From: UBA7378 sp049611805
Lineage (GTDB): Bacteria > Pseudomonadota > Alphaproteobacteria > RS24
Reading direction: 5' to 3'
Assembly: GCA_049611805.1 (NCBI GenBank)
Contig: JBMZAX010000001.1
Coordinates: 62,001-126,000 of the forward strand
DNA length: 64,000 nt
This document shows, in pieces, positions 49,667-57,796 of this stretch. The notes below the pieces were generated by a model. That model did no database searches. It was not told the origin of the DNA and worked only from the letters and a program-made list of their open reading frames with translations. The translations under genes and the position numbers were made by a program. Numbering within the stretch: the stretch's first letter is position 1; every line of letters starts with the position of its first letter.

Positions 49667-50449
49667 ATGATCGGACGCACACCAACCCTGCTGGCGGCGT
49701 GTTTGCTGCTGGCCGGTCTTTCCGCACCATCAACGGCCAATGCCGCGGGCGAGGCCAAAAACCCCCATGCCATTGACTGGAGCTTTGGCGGGCCGTTCGG
49801 CACTTATGACCGAAGCGCGCTGCGCCGCGGTTTTCAGGTCTATAAGGAAGTTTGCGCCAGTTGCCACGGGCTCAACCAAATTGCGTTCCGCAATCTGGCA
49901 CAACCCGGCGGGCCGGAGTTTTCCGAAGCCGAGGTCAAGGCGATTGCCGCCGAATATGAAGTGACCGACGGGCCGGATGATTATGGCGACATGTTCGAGC
50001 GTCCGGCTTTGCCGCGCGACCGGTTTGTGGAGCCCTATCCGAATGAAAATGCGGCGCGCGCGGCCAATGGCGGCGCTTATCCGCCGGATTTGTCGCTCAT
50101 CACCAAGGCGCGTTCGGGCGGGCCCGCTTATATTCACGCGCTGCTGACGGGCTATGAAGATGCGCCCGAAGGTGTGGAGCTGCGCGCGGGGCTTTATTAC
50201 AACCCCTATATGCCGGGCGGCAAAATCGCCATGCCTGCGCCGCTTCTGGAAGATTTGGTTGAATATGGCGACGGCACACCGGCCACGGTCGAGCAGATGT
50301 CATTGGATGTCACGCATTTCCTGAACTGGACGGCCGAGCCTGAGCTGGAAGCACGCAAGAAAACCGGCACAATGGTGCTTATCTATCTGACGATTTTTGC
50401 GGGTCTTCTCTATTTCTCAATGCGCCGCATCTGGGCCGACCAGCACTAA
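49667..50449 (+). CDS. petC: ubiquinol-cytochrome c reductase, cytochrome c1
   Basis: This 260-residue subunit transfers electrons from the Rieske protein to soluble cytochrome c. A signal peptide ('MIGRTPTLLAACLLLAGLSAPSTANA') is followed by 'GFQVYKEVCASCHGLNQIAFRNL', the CxxCH haem attachment site at about residues 60-64. The haem-ligand Met is in the 'YNPYMPGGKIAMPAPL' region. The C-terminal anchor 'TGTMVLIYLTIFAGLLYFSM' holds it in the membrane. The start follows GAGGGGGACATCAG. It faces ychF tail to tail with 9 bases between stops. Confidence 0.95.
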   Translation: MIGRTPTLLAACLLLAGLSAPSTANAAGEAKNPHAIDWSFGGPFGTYDRSALRRGFQVYKEVCASCHGLNQIAFRNLAQPGGPEFSEAEVKAIAAEYEVTDGPDDYGDMFERPALPRDRFVEPYPNENAARAANGGAYPPDLSLITKARSGGPAYIHALLTGYEDAPEGVELRAGLYYNPYMPGGKIAMPAPLLEDLVEYGDGTPATVEQMSLDVTHFLNWTAEPELEARKKTGTMVLIYLTIFAGLLYFSMRRIWADQH

Positions 50450-50458
50450 AGACCGGCC

Positions 50459-51556
50459 TCAAACATTAAACCGGAACAGCATGACGTCGCCGTCCTGCAC
50501 CACATAGTCTTTGCCTTCTTGGCGTAAGCGACCCGCATCGCGCGCGCCCTGTTCGCCGTTCAGCTCGGTATAATCATCATAGCCAATGGTTTCGGCGCGA
50601 ATAAACCCGCGCTCAAAATCGGTGTGAATAACGCCTGCCGCCTGCGGTGCGGGTGTGCCCCGCCGAATTGTCCAGGCGCGGGCCTCTTTCGGGCCGGCGG
50701 TGAAATAGGTGATGAGTTCCAAAAGGTCATAGCCCTGCCGGATAAGCCGGTTGAGGCCGGGCTCGGAAAGGCCCAGCGTGTCCAGATATTCCAGCCTTTC
50801 GCCGTCGTCAAGCTGGGCGAGTTCTTCTTCAATGCGCGCTGAAATAATGACGGCTTGCGCGCCCTCGGCGGCGGCTTTTTCGGCCACTTTTGCCGACAGG
50901 CTGTTGCCGTCTGCCGCGCTGTCTTCTTCGACATTGCACACATAAATTACCGGCTTGGCGGTGATGAGTTGCAGGTTTTTGAAATCGCGCTCGCGGCCCT
51001 TTGGAATATCGGCGCAGCGCGCCGGGCGTCCGGCCTGCAATTCGGCCAGCGCCAGGTCAATGAGTTCCAGTTCGGCAATGGCGTCTTTGTCTTTGGTGGT
51101 GGCTTTTTTGCGCAAATTCGCTTCGCGTTTTTCAAGCGCCTCCAAATCGGACAGCATCAATTCGGTATCCACCGTATCGGCATCCGCCAGCGGGTCAACG
51201 CGGCCCTCGACATGGGTGACGTCGCCGTCTTCAAAACAGCGCAAAACATGGGCGATGGCGTCAACCTCACGAATATTGCCGAGAAACTGGTTGCCCAGCC
51301 CTTCGCCCTTGGAGGCGCCGCGCACCAGACCGGCAATATCGACAAAACTCAGCCGCGCGGGAACTCGTTGGGCGGAGCCTGCAATATCGGCCAGCGCATC
51401 AAGGCGCGGGTCGGGCACGGCAACATCGCCAATATTCGGCTCAATGGTGCAGAACGGAAAATTGGCGGCTTGCGCGGCGGCGGTTTTTGTCAGCGCATTG
51501 AACAAGGTGGATTTGCCGACATTCGGCAGGCCCACAATTCCGCATCTGAAACCCAT
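50459..51556 (-). CDS. ychF: redox-regulated ribosome-binding ATPase YchF
   Basis: This 365-residue Obg-family protein binds ATP in preference to GTP and associates with ribosomes in stress. It starts 'MGFRCGIVGLPNVGKSTLFNALTKT' (P-loop GLPNVGKS), has 'FVDIAGLVRGASKGEGLGNQFLGNIREVDAI' (G3) and 'YVCNVEEDS', the variant G4 NxxE that explains ATP use. The C-terminal TGS domain is 'LITYFTAGPKEARAWTIRRGTPAPQAAGVIHTDFERGFIRAE'. The stop of pth overlaps its ATG (TAATG). In-frame upstream codons belong to the pth overlap and were not used. Confidence 0.96.
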   Translation of the reverse strand: MGFRCGIVGLPNVGKSTLFNALTKTAAAQAANFPFCTIEPNIGDVAVPDPRLDALADIAGSAQRVPARLSFVDIAGLVRGASKGEGLGNQFLGNIREVDAIAHVLRCFEDGDVTHVEGRVDPLADADTVDTELMLSDLEALEKREANLRKKATTKDKDAIAELELIDLALAELQAGRPARCADIPKGRERDFKNLQLITAKPVIYVCNVEEDSAADGNSLSAKVAEKAAAEGAQAVIISARIEEELAQLDDGERLEYLDTLGLSEPGLNRLIRQGYDLLELITYFTAGPKEARAWTIRRGTPAPQAAGVIHTDFERGFIRAETIGYDDYTELNGEQGARDAGRLRQEGKDYVVQDGDVMLFRFNV

Positions 51557-52158
51557 TAGCTGTCCTCTTCGCTGTCGGGCTGTTGTGTATGAGGCACCAT
51601 GGCCTCGTGAACCCGGTTTTGAAATGTGGCATCCGCACCGGACACCAGCAGGGCGGCATGGGTGCAAATCGCGCCCAGAAAATCGTCGACCCAGCCGCTG
51701 TCGGCCTTGGAAAAATCGCCCAGCACATGGCCGCTCACACGGTCTTTGGAACCCGGATGCCCGATGCCCAGCCGCGCGCGGCGAAAATCGGCGCCCATAT
51801 GCGCCTTGATCGAGCGCAGGCCGTTATGTCCGGCCAGTCCGCCGCCGCGCCGTATCCGCAATTTGCCCGGCGGCAGATCCAGTTCGTCGTAAAACACAAT
51901 GATTTGCTCGCCGGATAATTTATAAAAACCGGCAGCTTCGGCAATGCTCACACCGGAGCGGTTCATGAAGGTTTGCGGTTTGAGCAACAACACTTTGGTG
52001 TTGTCAATCAGCCCGTCGCTTACCAGCCCGTGAAACTTCTCGCGATATGCGGGAAAGGCGAAATGGCGTGCCAGCGCATCGACCGCCATGAAGCCTATAT
52101 TGTGCCGGTTTTTGGCATATTTGGCTTCAGGATTTCCAAGGCCGGCGATCAGCAACAT
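51556..52158 (-). CDS. pth: peptidyl-tRNA hydrolase
   Basis: This 200-residue enzyme releases peptides from peptidyl-tRNA that has dropped off ribosomes. It opens 'MLLIAGLGNPEAKYAKNRHNIGFMAVDALA', with the catalytic His in 'NRHNIGF' and the Asn and Asp in 'LLLKPQTFMNRSG' and 'VFYDELDLPPGKLRIRRGGGLAGHNGLRSI'. The last 15 residues are Glu/Gln-rich and beyond the typical end. rplY lies 48 bases upstream and ychF overlaps its stop, giving an rplY-pth-ychF operon, an arrangement common in proteobacteria. Confidence 0.96.
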   Translation of the reverse strand: MLLIAGLGNPEAKYAKNRHNIGFMAVDALARHFAFPAYREKFHGLVSDGLIDNTKVLLLKPQTFMNRSGVSIAEAAGFYKLSGEQIIVFYDELDLPPGKLRIRRGGGLAGHNGLRSIKAHMGADFRRARLGIGHPGSKDRVSGHVLGDFSKADSGWVDDFLGAICTHAALLVSGADATFQNRVHEAMVPHTQQPDSEEDS

Positions 52159-52206
52159 GAGGATAGCTCCGTCACCGGATGCGTGTGTCCGGCAAAAGCG
52201 ACGAGG

Positions 52207-52872
52207 CTATTCCTCGTCGCCTTCTTCGGTTTTTTCTGTTTCTTCGCCTTCTTCACCTTCTGCGTCCTCGGCGTCCTCTTCATCTTCCGCCGCATCACTG
52301 CGGATGGCCGCCGGTGCTGCAATGGTGGCAATGGTGAAGTCGCGGTCGGAAATGACCGGCTCGCAGCCATCGGGCAGGGTGACTTCGGAAATATGCAGAC
52401 TGTCTCCCATCTCGGCTTCGATCAGGTCAAGCTCGATGTCTTCGGGAATATTGTCGGCAGGGCAGTTCAGTTCGACCGTATAGCGCACGACGTTCAAAAC
52501 ACCGCCGGATTTAAGACCCGGACAGGTTTCTTCATTCAAGAATCTGACAGGCACCTCAACGGCGATTTTGGCACCTTTGCCAAGCCGCAGAAAGTCGGCG
52601 TGCAAAATCGTGTCGCGCACGGGGTGCAATTGTATGTCACGCGCGATGACGCGGTGTTTTTTGCCGTCAATATCCACATCGAGCAGCGTGCTCAAAATGC
52701 GGCCCGTATTATACAGCTTGGTTAGGTCGTTAATCGCGATGGAAATCGACTCGGGGTCTTTTTTCTCGCCATAAATCACAGCCGGAACCCGGCCTTCACC
52801 CCGCAGTGAACGGGCGTTCCCCTTACCGGCCCGATCCCGCTTCTGCGCGGCAATGCTTAAAATATCTGCCAT
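52207..52872 (-). CDS. rplY: 50S ribosomal protein L25 (Ctc-type)
   Basis: This 221-residue protein is the long TL5/Ctc form of L25, which binds 5S rRNA. The N-terminal domain reads 'RDRAGKGNARSLRGEGRVPAVIYGEKKDPESISI' and 'VDIDGKKHRVIARDIQLHPVRDTILHADFLRL'. The C-terminal beta domain has 'VPVRFLNEETCPGLKSGGVLNVVRYTVEL'. The last 40 residues are almost all Glu, Asp and Ala, an acidic tail longer than usual. It is the first gene of the rplY-pth-ychF operon behind a good promoter at 52963-52991. Confidence 0.95.
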   Translation of the reverse strand: MADILSIAAQKRDRAGKGNARSLRGEGRVPAVIYGEKKDPESISIAINDLTKLYNTGRILSTLLDVDIDGKKHRVIARDIQLHPVRDTILHADFLRLGKGAKIAVEVPVRFLNEETCPGLKSGGVLNVVRYTVELNCPADNIPEDIELDLIEAEMGDSLHISEVTLPDGCEPVISDRDFTIATIAAPAAIRSDAAEDEEDAEDAEGEEGEETEKTEEGDEE

Positions 52873-52962
52873 TAATTGTCTCCGTTGAAGTTCCCGGCCC
52901 GGCCCGTGCCGAACAGGTCAAACCGACTTTCCTCCAGGGGGGTAAAGCCGGACAATGGGCGG

Positions 52963-52991
52963 GTTATAGACCCCAAATTTGAAAGTTTCAA
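52963..52991 (-). promoter_or_regulatory. rplY-pth-ychF promoter
   Basis: On the minus strand TTGAAA (52991-52986), a 17-base spacer and TATAAC (52968-52963) form a near-consensus promoter. The leader to the rplY ATG is about 85 bases and contains a GC-rich stretch of repeated GGCC bases that may fold; no defined L25-binding site was recognised. Confidence 0.6.
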
Positions 52992-53030
52992 CCGCTAAAG
53001 CAGGGCCCGAAACGCCCGCCCTTTGCGCGC

Positions 53031-53963
53031 CTAGTCAAACAGGCTCGAAACAGAATGCTCATCTGCCGTGCGCCGCATGGCTTCGCCGATAAGCGGGGCT
53101 ATTTTTATGATCTCGCACTTATCCGACGCCAAAATCGCCTCTGTCGGTGCAATGGTGTTGGTGAACAGCAATTTTTCGAGCTTTGAAGCATTGACGCGGT
53201 CGCACGCCGCACCGGACAAAACACCATGTGTGACATAGGCCGATACTTTCACGGCTCCCGCCTCAATGAGGGCGGCCGCGGCATTGCACAAGGTTCCCGC
53301 ACTGTCGACAATATCGTCGACCAGCAGGCAATGGCGTCCTTCGACATTACCGATAATATTCATCACTTCGCTTTCACCGGCGCGTTCGCGGCGTTTGTCG
53401 ACAATGGCAAGATCGGCCCCAATGCGGTTGCCCAGCGCGCGGGCGCGCACCACGCCGCCAACATCGGGTGAAACCACCATAAGCTCTTCATCGCCGAAGC
53501 GTTCCGTGATGTCGTTGACGAACACGGGCGCGGCAATGAGATTGTCGGTCGGAATGTCGAAAAAGCCCTGAATTTGTCCGGCATGCAGGTCAAGGGTCAA
53601 AACGCGGTCGGCCCCGGCAGACTGGATGAGATTTGCCACCAGCTTGGCTGAAATGGGCGTGCGCGGGCCCGGTTTGCGGTCTTGCCGCGCATAGCCGAAA
53701 TAGGGGATGACAGCGGTGATACGCCGCGCAGAGGCACGCCGCAAGGCGTCGATCATAATCAGCAATTCCATCAAATGGTCATTGGCCGGATAAGAGGTCG
53801 ACTGGATGAGGAACACATCTTCGCCGCGCATATTCTCCAATATTTCGACAAATACTTCATTGTCGGCAAACCGGCGCACGGCGCATTCGGCCAGTGGCAG
53901 GTCGAGATAGGTTGCAATTTCCTGTGCCAGCGACAAATTGCTGTTGCCTGCGAGAATTTTCAT
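53031..53963 (-). CDS. prs: ribose-phosphate pyrophosphokinase
   Basis: This 310-residue enzyme makes PRPP from ribose 5-phosphate and ATP for nucleotide, histidine and tryptophan synthesis. It begins 'MKILAGNSNLSLAQEIATYLDLPL'. It has 'VFLIQSTSYPANDHLMELLIMIDALRRASARRITAVIPYFGYARQDRK', the metal-binding 'DRVLTLDLHAGQIQGFFDIPTDNL' and the PRPP loop 'GRHCLLVDDIVDSAGTLCNAA'. The start at 53963 gives the usual N-terminus; an upstream ATG would add five residues. It is a single-gene unit, with the rplY promoter region beyond its stop. Confidence 0.97.
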   Translation of the reverse strand: MKILAGNSNLSLAQEIATYLDLPLAECAVRRFADNEVFVEILENMRGEDVFLIQSTSYPANDHLMELLIMIDALRRASARRITAVIPYFGYARQDRKPGPRTPISAKLVANLIQSAGADRVLTLDLHAGQIQGFFDIPTDNLIAAPVFVNDITERFGDEELMVVSPDVGGVVRARALGNRIGADLAIVDKRRERAGESEVMNIIGNVEGRHCLLVDDIVDSAGTLCNAAAALIEAGAVKVSAYVTHGVLSGAACDRVNASKLEKLLFTNTIAPTEAILASDKCEIIKIAPLIGEAMRRTADEHSVSSLFD

Positions 53964-54094
53964 AACCGTGACCCCCACCTAACCATGGATATTGCGATAT
54001 CTCTGGATATCAAAGCCGGAGGAGAGTCGCAATTTTTGTTTTCGGGTTTTCCCCCTTGTTTATTTGCGCGATTGCCAGTCATTGTCATTCATTG

Positions 54095-54886
54095 TCAGTC
54101 GTCGGTCACTGGCAGTGCGATGGCCGATATCTGACGGCCATAATCGCTTTCGCCCAAATGGGTCGCCCGCCGGTAAGAGAATAAAAGATCGGCGCTCTCA
54201 TAGGTGCAAATGTCCATAATTTCCGCCGAAACACCACAGCGCGCGAGTTGGCGTTGTACGAAAACCGGCAGATTGAAATAGGCGTGGCCTTCTTTGGCAC
54301 CCGGCACGAAAAGGTCGGTATCGGTCAGATAGCGCTCGGCGAAATTCGCCACAAAATCTTCGCCAACCTCATAAGAGCGAACCGAAATTGCCGGCCCGAT
54401 AACGGCACGTATGCGCGCGGGCGCTGCGCCTATCTCCGCCATGGCTTCAACGCAGGCTTTGAGGATATTGTCGAACGCCCCGCGCCAGCCGGCATGGGCG
54501 GCACCGATGACCCCGGCTTGCGGGTCGGCCAGCAACACCGGCGCGCAATCGGCGGCCAGAACGCCCAATCCAATGCCCGGCCGGTCGCTCACCAGCGCAT
54601 CGGCTTCAATTGCGGGCATGTCGTCTTTTGCGTCTTTGATATAGACAGCCTTTGCGCTATGCACTTGATGCGGGGTGACAAGCACGCGCGCGCCCAGATG
54701 CGCGCAGACGCGCCGGCGGTTTTCGGCAACCGCTCCCGTCTCATCATCCGACCCGCGTCCGGTGTTCAGGCTTTCATATATGCCGGTCGACACCCCGCCA
54801 AGGCGGGTAAAAAACCCGTGCGGGTGCGGGCTCAGACTGTCATGGGTGAGAGGCTTTAGAGCTGGGTATGCGCGATTATCGGTCAT
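54095..54886 (-). CDS. pgeF: peptidoglycan editing factor / polyphenol oxidase, laccase domain
   Basis: This 263-residue YfiH-family protein prevents or repairs mis-incorporation of L-Ser in place of L-Ala in peptidoglycan precursors; other members show purine nucleosidase-type activity. Motifs are 'HGFFTRLGGVSTGIYESLNTGRGSDDE', the zinc-site His in 'VTPHQVHSAKAVY', 'LAADCAPVLLADPQAGVIGAAHAGWRGAFDNIL' with Cys and His, and 'RRATHLGESDYGRQISAIAL'. The metal ligands (two His and one Cys) are all present. Its ATG overlaps the midA stop by four bases, so the two are translationally coupled. Confidence 0.93.
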   Translation of the reverse strand: MTDNRAYPALKPLTHDSLSPHPHGFFTRLGGVSTGIYESLNTGRGSDDETGAVAENRRRVCAHLGARVLVTPHQVHSAKAVYIKDAKDDMPAIEADALVSDRPGIGLGVLAADCAPVLLADPQAGVIGAAHAGWRGAFDNILKACVEAMAEIGAAPARIRAVIGPAISVRSYEVGEDFVANFAERYLTDTDLFVPGAKEGHAYFNLPVFVQRQLARCGVSAEIMDICTYESADLLFSYRRATHLGESDYGRQISAIALPVTDD

Positions 54887-56022
54887 GGCTGCACCTGTGG
54901 CCCCGCAGATCCGGTTTCAGATCCGGCCTCGAATCCCGCCTCGAATCCGGCAAGTGGCGGCATGTCGGGATGGCGCAGCCCCAAAACCTTGAACAAATGC
55001 CCCATTTGGTCGGGGGCGGCCAGCCGGTCGCGCTCGCTCATAATTTTGCCGACGGCTTCCGGGCTTGCCTTGGCAAGTTGCGCGGCGCGCTGGTCAAGCC
55101 CCAAGCCCCGCAGGAAGTCGCCCTGTTGCGTTATCGGGTGGGTTTGAAGGCCCGTCTCGGCGGCCAGTTGCGACAGCACGGCGAAGTTTACATGCGCCGT
55201 CAAATCGGCCTCTCCGGGGCACGCCAGCGGGTCTACGAATTCATGGTGTTTCATGGCCTGAAAACTGTCCCCTGCGGCAGGGCGCGCATAGCCATAATCG
55301 ATAATCAGCGCCGCACCGCCCGTGCGCATCAGCCGGGCGCACAAATTTTGCATGACATGTTCGCGCGCCGGGCTTGCTTCAACAATCTCTTCGGGCGCGG
55401 CATCGGGCAAAAGCGCGGCCTGCACAGATGAGAAAGGATTTTTCTGTTCGGGCCCGCGCGCATAGGCCAGTTCGTTATTTGCCAGCGTGACGGTAATCTC
55501 CTGCCAACCGCTTTGCGTGCGCGCATGTTGGGTAATGGGCAGCGCATCAAAAAATTCATTGGCAATCACCAGCGTCATCGCATCATCGGGCAAGGTCGCA
55601 AGGCTGTCATGCCAGCTTGCTTGAGGAACGCGCTGTTTTTGTTCGGCGCGCAAGGCCGGGCTGGTTTCGACAAAATGCACGCGGAGATGTTTCGTGAAAT
55701 CCGAATCTTGGGCCGTCGCGCGGCATATATCGGTCATCAACGTGCCGCGTCCGGGGCCCAATTCGACCAAATTGACGGGCCGGGGCGCACCCGAACGCGC
55801 CCATAAATCAAGGCACCAGGCACCGATAAGCTCGCCGAACATCTGGCTAATCTCAGGCGCGGTGGTGAAATCGCCACCGCCCTTGTGGGGCGCACCAAAT
55901 GGTGCGCGGCGCATATAATATCCCTCTTCCGGGTCGGACAGGGCGGCGTTCATATATTCGGCCAGCGACAGTGGGCCGTTTGCTTTGATTTGGGCGGCAA
56001 GTCTGGTTTTCAGCTTGCTCAT
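54883..56022 (-). CDS. SAM-dependent methyltransferase, MidA/NDUFAF7 family
   Basis: This 379-residue protein belongs to DUF185, whose eukaryotic member NDUFAF7 methylates an arginine of complex I. It starts 'LKTRLAAQIKANGPLSLAEYMNAALSDPEEGYYMRRAPFG'. The SAM site is 'VNLVELGPGRGTLMTDICRA', and 'LVIANEFFDALPITQHART' (FFDALP) is the family hallmark. The last 25 residues are low-complexity Gly/Ser/Glu. It lies between lgt and pgeF with four-base overlaps on both sides (ATGA), an lgt-midA-pgeF operon seen widely in alphaproteobacteria. The bacterial substrate is not established. Confidence 0.9.
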   Translation of the reverse strand: MSKLKTRLAAQIKANGPLSLAEYMNAALSDPEEGYYMRRAPFGAPHKGGGDFTTAPEISQMFGELIGAWCLDLWARSGAPRPVNLVELGPGRGTLMTDICRATAQDSDFTKHLRVHFVETSPALRAEQKQRVPQASWHDSLATLPDDAMTLVIANEFFDALPITQHARTQSGWQEITVTLANNELAYARGPEQKNPFSSVQAALLPDAAPEEIVEASPAREHVMQNLCARLMRTGGAALIIDYGYARPAAGDSFQAMKHHEFVDPLACPGEADLTAHVNFAVLSQLAAETGLQTHPITQQGDFLRGLGLDQRAAQLAKASPEAVGKIMSERDRLAAPDQMGHLFKVLGLRHPDMPPLAGFEAGFEAGSETGSAGPQVQP

Positions 56023-56816
56023 TTTGACCGCATGCCCAGAACAATGAAAATAATTCCGGCGGCAATCATCGGCAGGGATAAAACCTGCCCCATGGTTATT
56101 TCAGAAAAAATAAAGCCCAAATGTGCGTCCGGCTCGCGCAGCTGTTCGATGAGCGCGCGCGACAAGCCATAGCCGGTCAAAAACACGCCAATGGCAAGGC
56201 CGGGGCGGGCCAAAATGCCCCGCCGCCATATCAAAAAGCCCAGCACCACAAACAGCAAAAGCCCTTCAAGCCCCGCCTCGTAAAGCTGGCTTGGGTGGCG
56301 CGGCAGCGGGCCGCCATTGGGGAAAATCACACCCCATGGGCTTTGCGTCACGCGCCCCCATAATTCGCTGTTGATGAAATTTGCCAGCCGCCCGAAAAAC
56401 AGGCCTATCGGTACGGCGGCGGCCACCATGTCACCCAGGCTCAGCATCGGAATATTGCGGCGGCGCGCGAAAATAATAATGGCGGCAATAACCCCCAAAA
56501 GCCCGCCATGAAACGCCATGCCGCCTTGCCAGACCGCCAAAATATCGCTTGGGTTGGCAAGAAAATAACCGGGATTATAGAAAATCACATAGCCCAGACG
56601 CCCGCCCAATATGACGCCGAAAGTGATCCACATGAGCAGGTCGTCAACCGCCTCGCGGTCGGCCGGCGGGCCTTGCGGCCACAGCCGCGCCGACAGGCTC
56701 AGCATAATGACATACCGCCAGCCCAGCATCAGACCGGCAATATAAGCCAGCGCATACCAGCGCAAGGCAAACGGGCCGATTTCGAAAATCACCGGATCAA
56801 GGCTTGGAAAAGGCAT
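56019..56816 (-). CDS. lgt: prolipoprotein diacylglyceryl transferase
   Basis: This 265-residue inner-membrane enzyme transfers diacylglycerol from phosphatidylglycerol to the lipobox cysteine of prolipoproteins. It opens 'MPFPSLDPVIFEIGPFALRWYALAYIAGLMLGWRYV'. The Lgt signature is 'GGRLGYVIFYNPGYFLANPSDILAVWQGGMAFHGGLLGVIAAI', with catalytic His in 'FHGGLLG' and the Arg in 'GRLANFINSELWGR'. About seven helices are visible. The start at 56816 has AGGAG five bases before it. It is the first gene of the lgt-midA-pgeF operon and divergent from ubiK. Confidence 0.96.
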   Translation of the reverse strand: MPFPSLDPVIFEIGPFALRWYALAYIAGLMLGWRYVIMLSLSARLWPQGPPADREAVDDLLMWITFGVILGGRLGYVIFYNPGYFLANPSDILAVWQGGMAFHGGLLGVIAAIIIFARRRNIPMLSLGDMVAAAVPIGLFFGRLANFINSELWGRVTQSPWGVIFPNGGPLPRHPSQLYEAGLEGLLLFVVLGFLIWRRGILARPGLAIGVFLTGYGLSRALIEQLREPDAHLGFIFSEITMGQVLSLPMIAAGIIFIVLGMRSK

Positions 56817-56882
56817 GCGATCTCCTGTTTGCGCGGCATAATGGCACTTGCATTGTGCCCGGCGCAACGCCAATCTGGGAAT

Positions 56883-57128
56883 ATGAGTGACGCACGAAAC
56901 AAAATTCTCGACGATGTAAGCCAGCTTGTCTCCGGACTGGGCGTGGCCGCACAAGGCATGCGCGAAGAACTTGCCCAAGCCATGCGCGGCATGCTCGATT
57001 CAATGCTGGCGGAAGGCGCGCTGGTGACGCGCGAAGAATTTGAGGTCGTGCGCGAAATGGCCGAAAAAGCGCGCGCCGAAAACCAGCGTCTGCAGGAAGA
57101 AATCGACGCGCTGAAACAGCGCGATTAG
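56883..57128 (+). CDS. ubiK: UbiK-family accessory factor (BMFP)
   Basis: This 81-residue protein has 'ILDDVSQLVSGLGVAAQGMREELAQAMRGMLDSML' followed by 'LVTREEFEVVREMAEKARAENQRLQEEIDALKQRD', the two-part amphipathic helix plus coiled coil of the BMFP/UbiK family. UbiK assists the late ubiquinone biosynthesis complex and can bind membranes. The ATG is 66 bases from lgt, on the opposite strand. A ribosome site is weak (GGGAATATG). It stands next to YbjN with a 151-base gap containing a promoter-like TTGACG-N17-TTTTAA. Confidence 0.85.
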   Translation: MSDARNKILDDVSQLVSGLGVAAQGMREELAQAMRGMLDSMLAEGALVTREEFEVVREMAEKARAENQRLQEEIDALKQRD

Positions 57129-57166
57129 AGGGTGTTTCCCGAAATTTTCGAGCTTCCCCCGATTTC

Positions 57167-57195
57167 TTGACGCTTGCGGTACTTTAACCTTTTAA
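57167..57195 (+). promoter_or_regulatory. possible promoter for the ybjN-like gene and proC
   Basis: TTGACG (57167-57172), 17 bases, TTTTAA (57190-57195). A GGTCGA/TCGACC inverted repeat (57227-57245) follows in the leader. The match is moderate, and no other promoter candidate is visible in the 151-base gap. Confidence 0.35.
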
Positions 57196-57279
57196 CGACT
57201 CGGTGAATCAGGCACCTTCTTATTGTGGTCGAAAACTTCTCGACCAACTAGATGTAGTGTTTGCGACAGGATAGGTGAC

Positions 57280-57780
57280 ATGCAGACAAATATGTCGGCT
57301 GACAACCAGCTTATCGACCATCCGATTGATCTCATCGAGACCCTTGCGGCCTCGCGCGAGTGGCCGTTTGAGCGTGGCACCGAAGACGATATGAATGTGT
57401 GCGTCGCAGGCACATTTTGCGACTACCACCTTGCGATTAGCTGGCGGCCCGATTTGGGCGGCCTGCATGTTGCATCCGTGCTGGATACGCGCGCGCCGCA
57501 ATCCAAGCGCACCGAAATTCACGAATTGCTGGCCCTCATTAATGAGCAATTATGGCTGGGTCATTTCGACATTTGGTCGGGCGATGGTGCCATTTTGTTT
57601 CGCAACACCATGTTTGTCAGCGGCAAGGGGCTTTCCGAAGGCCAATGCGAGGAATTGCTCAATCACGCAATCGAAACCTGCGAACGCTTTTTTCCGGCCT
57701 TCCAGTTTTTGATATGGGCGGGCTATACGCCGCAATCAGCTCTTGAAAGCAGCCTGTTCGAGACCCGCGGCGACGCTTGA
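57280..57780 (+). CDS. YbjN domain protein
   Basis: This 166-residue protein matches the YbjN (type III secretion chaperone-like) fold. 'HPIDLIETLAASREWPFERGTEDDMNVCVAGTFCDYHLAISWRPDLGGLHVASVLD' is followed by 'KRTEIHELLALINEQLWLGHFDIWSGDGAILFRNTMFV' and 'AIETCERFFPAFQFLIWAGYTP'. E. coli YbjN affects motility and stress responses, but a biochemical role is unknown. The ATG follows AGGATAGGTGAC. It ends 16 bases before proC, probably one operon. The length agrees with alphaproteobacterial members. Confidence 0.85.
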   Translation: MQTNMSADNQLIDHPIDLIETLAASREWPFERGTEDDMNVCVAGTFCDYHLAISWRPDLGGLHVASVLDTRAPQSKRTEIHELLALINEQLWLGHFDIWSGDGAILFRNTMFVSGKGLSEGQCEELLNHAIETCERFFPAFQFLIWAGYTPQSALESSLFETRGDA

Positions 57781-57796
57781 AATTTGCGGGCGCGAA

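Noticed and set aside
57184..57195. CtrA site TTAA-N7-TTAA before the ybjN-like gene
   Set aside because: TTAACCTTTTAA has only four bases between the half-sites, not seven.
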